NCBI RefSeq assembly: GCF_020509005.1
Contig: NC_063020.1
Location: forward strand, 62,001 to 126,000
Length of the DNA stretch: 64,000 bases
Direction: 5' to 3'
Origin: Fulvia fulva
Taxonomy: Eukaryota > Ascomycota > Dothideomycetes > Mycosphaerellales > Mycosphaerellaceae
Below, in pieces: positions 62,004 through 64,000 of the stretch. Position 1 is the stretch's first letter. The number at the start of each line of letters is the position of its first letter. The notes under the pieces are model-generated. The model did not search any database and was not told where the DNA came from. It worked only from the letters and a program-made list of their open reading frames with translations. The position numbers and the translations under genes were made by a program.

Positions 62004-64000
62004 CTATGAGATCACCTTCTCCCTCAGCTTTCCAATAAACATGGCACCACTCTCCCCTTGATCGGCTCGGTCTTCCACGAGCATCGTCTGTGCCCACAAC
62101 CGCAGCGATGGCTCGCCGTCCTCTCTGATCAAGTAGAGTGGAGGGACGACAATGCTGCCGCAGCCCTTGCCGCGGTGATCGCGCGATTTCTCAACGACAG
62201 CCCGCACGCGCTCGTTCATTTCAGTCTCTAGTACAGGAATCGTTGTCTTGCCTTGCTTGAGCTGGTTTTTGTCTTCAGTGCCGAACACATCGTTGATCAA
62301 AGCAGGGACGGCATCGCGACCGAGCCACAAGAATTGCGTCTGCCCGTCGTCGATAAGATATAAACCATACGGGGCGATGTTGCCCGAGGTGAGGTTGAGC
62401 GCGGGTGGCATGACAATCGCGCCGGTCTCTGCGTCGGGCAGACCGGCATCATCGGGCATGTCGTGTAGCGAATATAACCGTGGGTAGATGTACTGCATCA
62501 GGAGGGGTAGTGGAAGTGTCGACAGTAGGCAAAGTGCTGCTGATCGAAGGTCGGTAGGGATCTGTGCTGACTTTCGAAGGCCAAGCTGAGAATGTGGTCA
62601 GTTTGCTGCATACAAAATCCAATCATGGGGTGATAACTTACGTTCTTCATCAGGCCAAGGAAGAGCATTGGCAGTGCTCTCATGTTTGCTGGGAACTGGA
62701 GGCCACCTCCACCCATGTTGCCACCGCCGAGCTCCTTCTTGTAAGTCTGCAACAGCTCGACCATCTTCGCCTGCAGAGCATCACGAGCAGCATCGAGGCC
62801 GCTGCTCAATGCCCGCTCGACTGCCTTGTGTGCGAAGTAGTGCGTGATGGCTTGTTGATCAGCTCCTGCGTAGACATCGGCCATATTCTGCGTAACAGGT
62901 ATGCTAAGAGTCATGACACGAATCCTTCGCTCGCCATTGCACGTAGTGTGGAGTACGCCGACTTGTAAGCAAGCAAAAGCCTTGGTAATGCTTTCATCGA
63001 TTGCAATCTCAACAACGTAGGCTTGGTCTCGGGGCATTGAGGGGAATGCGCAGAGGTCGCTCGATCGGTTGAAGAAGTTGCCGTAGAAAGCGCTGGGTCT
63101 GAGTCCAGTAGTTGTACGCACACGCAGTACAGCTTCCAAGCCAATCTCTGACGAGAGGTAGTCGCTGAACTCGGTTGCGAATTTGATGGCATCTTCTGTT
63201 CGCGCCGCGTTCCATGCCGGGTAGAAATATGTCTGACCTCCAGTATATCGGGGAAGGTTGCTCAAGCTTGCCACATCCTGATACTGGGCGCTGAACAAGA
63301 ACATGTCAATAGACACCTGAGTTTTGCTGCATTCGACCGCGAAGCTCTTGTAGAAGCTGTTCTGCGTCTGCAGAAGAGCGTTTTCCTTCGAGGTACCTAG
63401 CAGCTTCTTGTCCTCTCGCATGTCGAGCTTGCCGAAACCAGTGTTGGGGAGAGTGGCAGACAGGACAACCATCTTGCCGCCAACATGGCTGATGAGTTTG
63501 TGACCGGCGCGCAGAGCTGCACCCATGGCGGAGCTGGGGTTCTGTGGGTTCGCAAACATGCCCTGGAGCTTCTCGAGGAACGCTTCGATGTTGGCGCGGC
63601 ATTCTGTGAGGTTGACCAGTAGATCCTCAGGCGTTGGCAGGAATGGTTCGTCGAGATCGCTGACTACGAGCATCTTCGCATCATTGTTCTCGCCTCCATC
63701 TCGCGGTATGCTGAAGTAATGCAGCGAGCTGTCCACCGCCATAAAGCCTAGTCGTGTCCGTCGATCCGTGTTTGGTATCCGGTCTAAGCTCTCCAGAATG
63801 CATCGTGCGGCAGTCGCTAGCAGTCCACTTGTGACACCAGCATAGCTGACATCGAAGAGGAACAGGTAGATCAGAGGCTGTGGTGCTCGAACCATGTACT
63901 CTTGCGGTGCGACGAACTCGCTGACTGCGTAGTTGAGCTCCGGTCTCTGCCATCTATCCACAGATTGCTGCTTGACACTGTCCCAGTCGAAGCTTTGTGG
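62004..64000 (-). CDS. SEC24: COPII coat subunit SEC24 (5' end outside the window)
   Basis: Exons: beyond 64000 to 62642, and 62585-62004, with a 56-bp intron (GTAAGT...CTCAG). It selects cargo in COPII buds at the endoplasmic reticulum. The visible part starts just after the zinc finger ('[29 protein letters not shown]'), then the trunk ('[15 protein letters not shown]', '[16 protein letters not shown]', '[14 protein letters not shown]', '[20 protein letters not shown]'), the beta-barrel ('[22 protein letters not shown]'), the helical part, and the gelsolin-like end ('[15 protein letters not shown]', '[17 protein letters not shown]'). The splice restores '[15 protein letters not shown]'. Complete at the C-terminus. 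Confidence 0.92.

Overview
The window is filamentous-fungal nuclear DNA, most likely from an ascomycete of the Dothideomycetes. Introns are short (about 43-85 bp, GT..AG, with CTRAC/CTAAY-like branch sites). The gene families are typical of Pezizomycotina: 2EXR/F-box proteins, DUF3431, MYND, fungal APH kinases, and Fot1-, hAT- and Copia-type transposons carrying RIP-like C-to-T decay. The species is inference only. No bacterial, CRISPR or convincing RNA genes were seen.

1-7.96 kb is a set of nested mobile elements. A RIP-degraded hAT transposase relic (minus strand) was hit by an LTR element now left as a solo LTR (5-bp duplication TCTCC). That LTR was hit by a Fot1/pogo-like DNA transposon (TA duplication), and the transposon was hit by a young Ty1/Copia retrotransposon (234-bp LTRs, 5-bp duplication TCCTC) with a 1508-codon polyprotein.

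8.2-24.2 kb is mostly core genes: sterol O-acyltransferase (ARE type), RMT2 arginine methyltransferase, an Hst2-type sirtuin, COG4 of the Golgi tethering complex, and a NIPA-type Mg transporter. Among them lie a 2EXR protein, a SnoaL-like gene and an FAD monooxygenase; the last two carry an in-frame stop codon.

25-57.5 kb is accessory. It holds F-box, metallo-hydrolase, MYND, SDR, bZIP, Myb-like, 2EXR, DUF3431 and kinase-like genes, with a high density of damaged genes: TolB-like propeller, feruloyl-esterase-like enzyme, AIM9-like kinase, dynamin stump, MFS transporter and F-box. Intergenic stretches are long, and some are AT-rich and RIP-like.

57.7-64 kb returns to core genes: MAD1 (spindle checkpoint), an APN1-type AP endonuclease with a hidden in-frame intron, and SEC24 (COPII), cut by the right window edge. 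Core genes are intact while accessory genes are often broken, which argues for real gene decay rather than poor sequence. No novel multi-gene system is evident. The most striking structure is the four-layer transposon nest.
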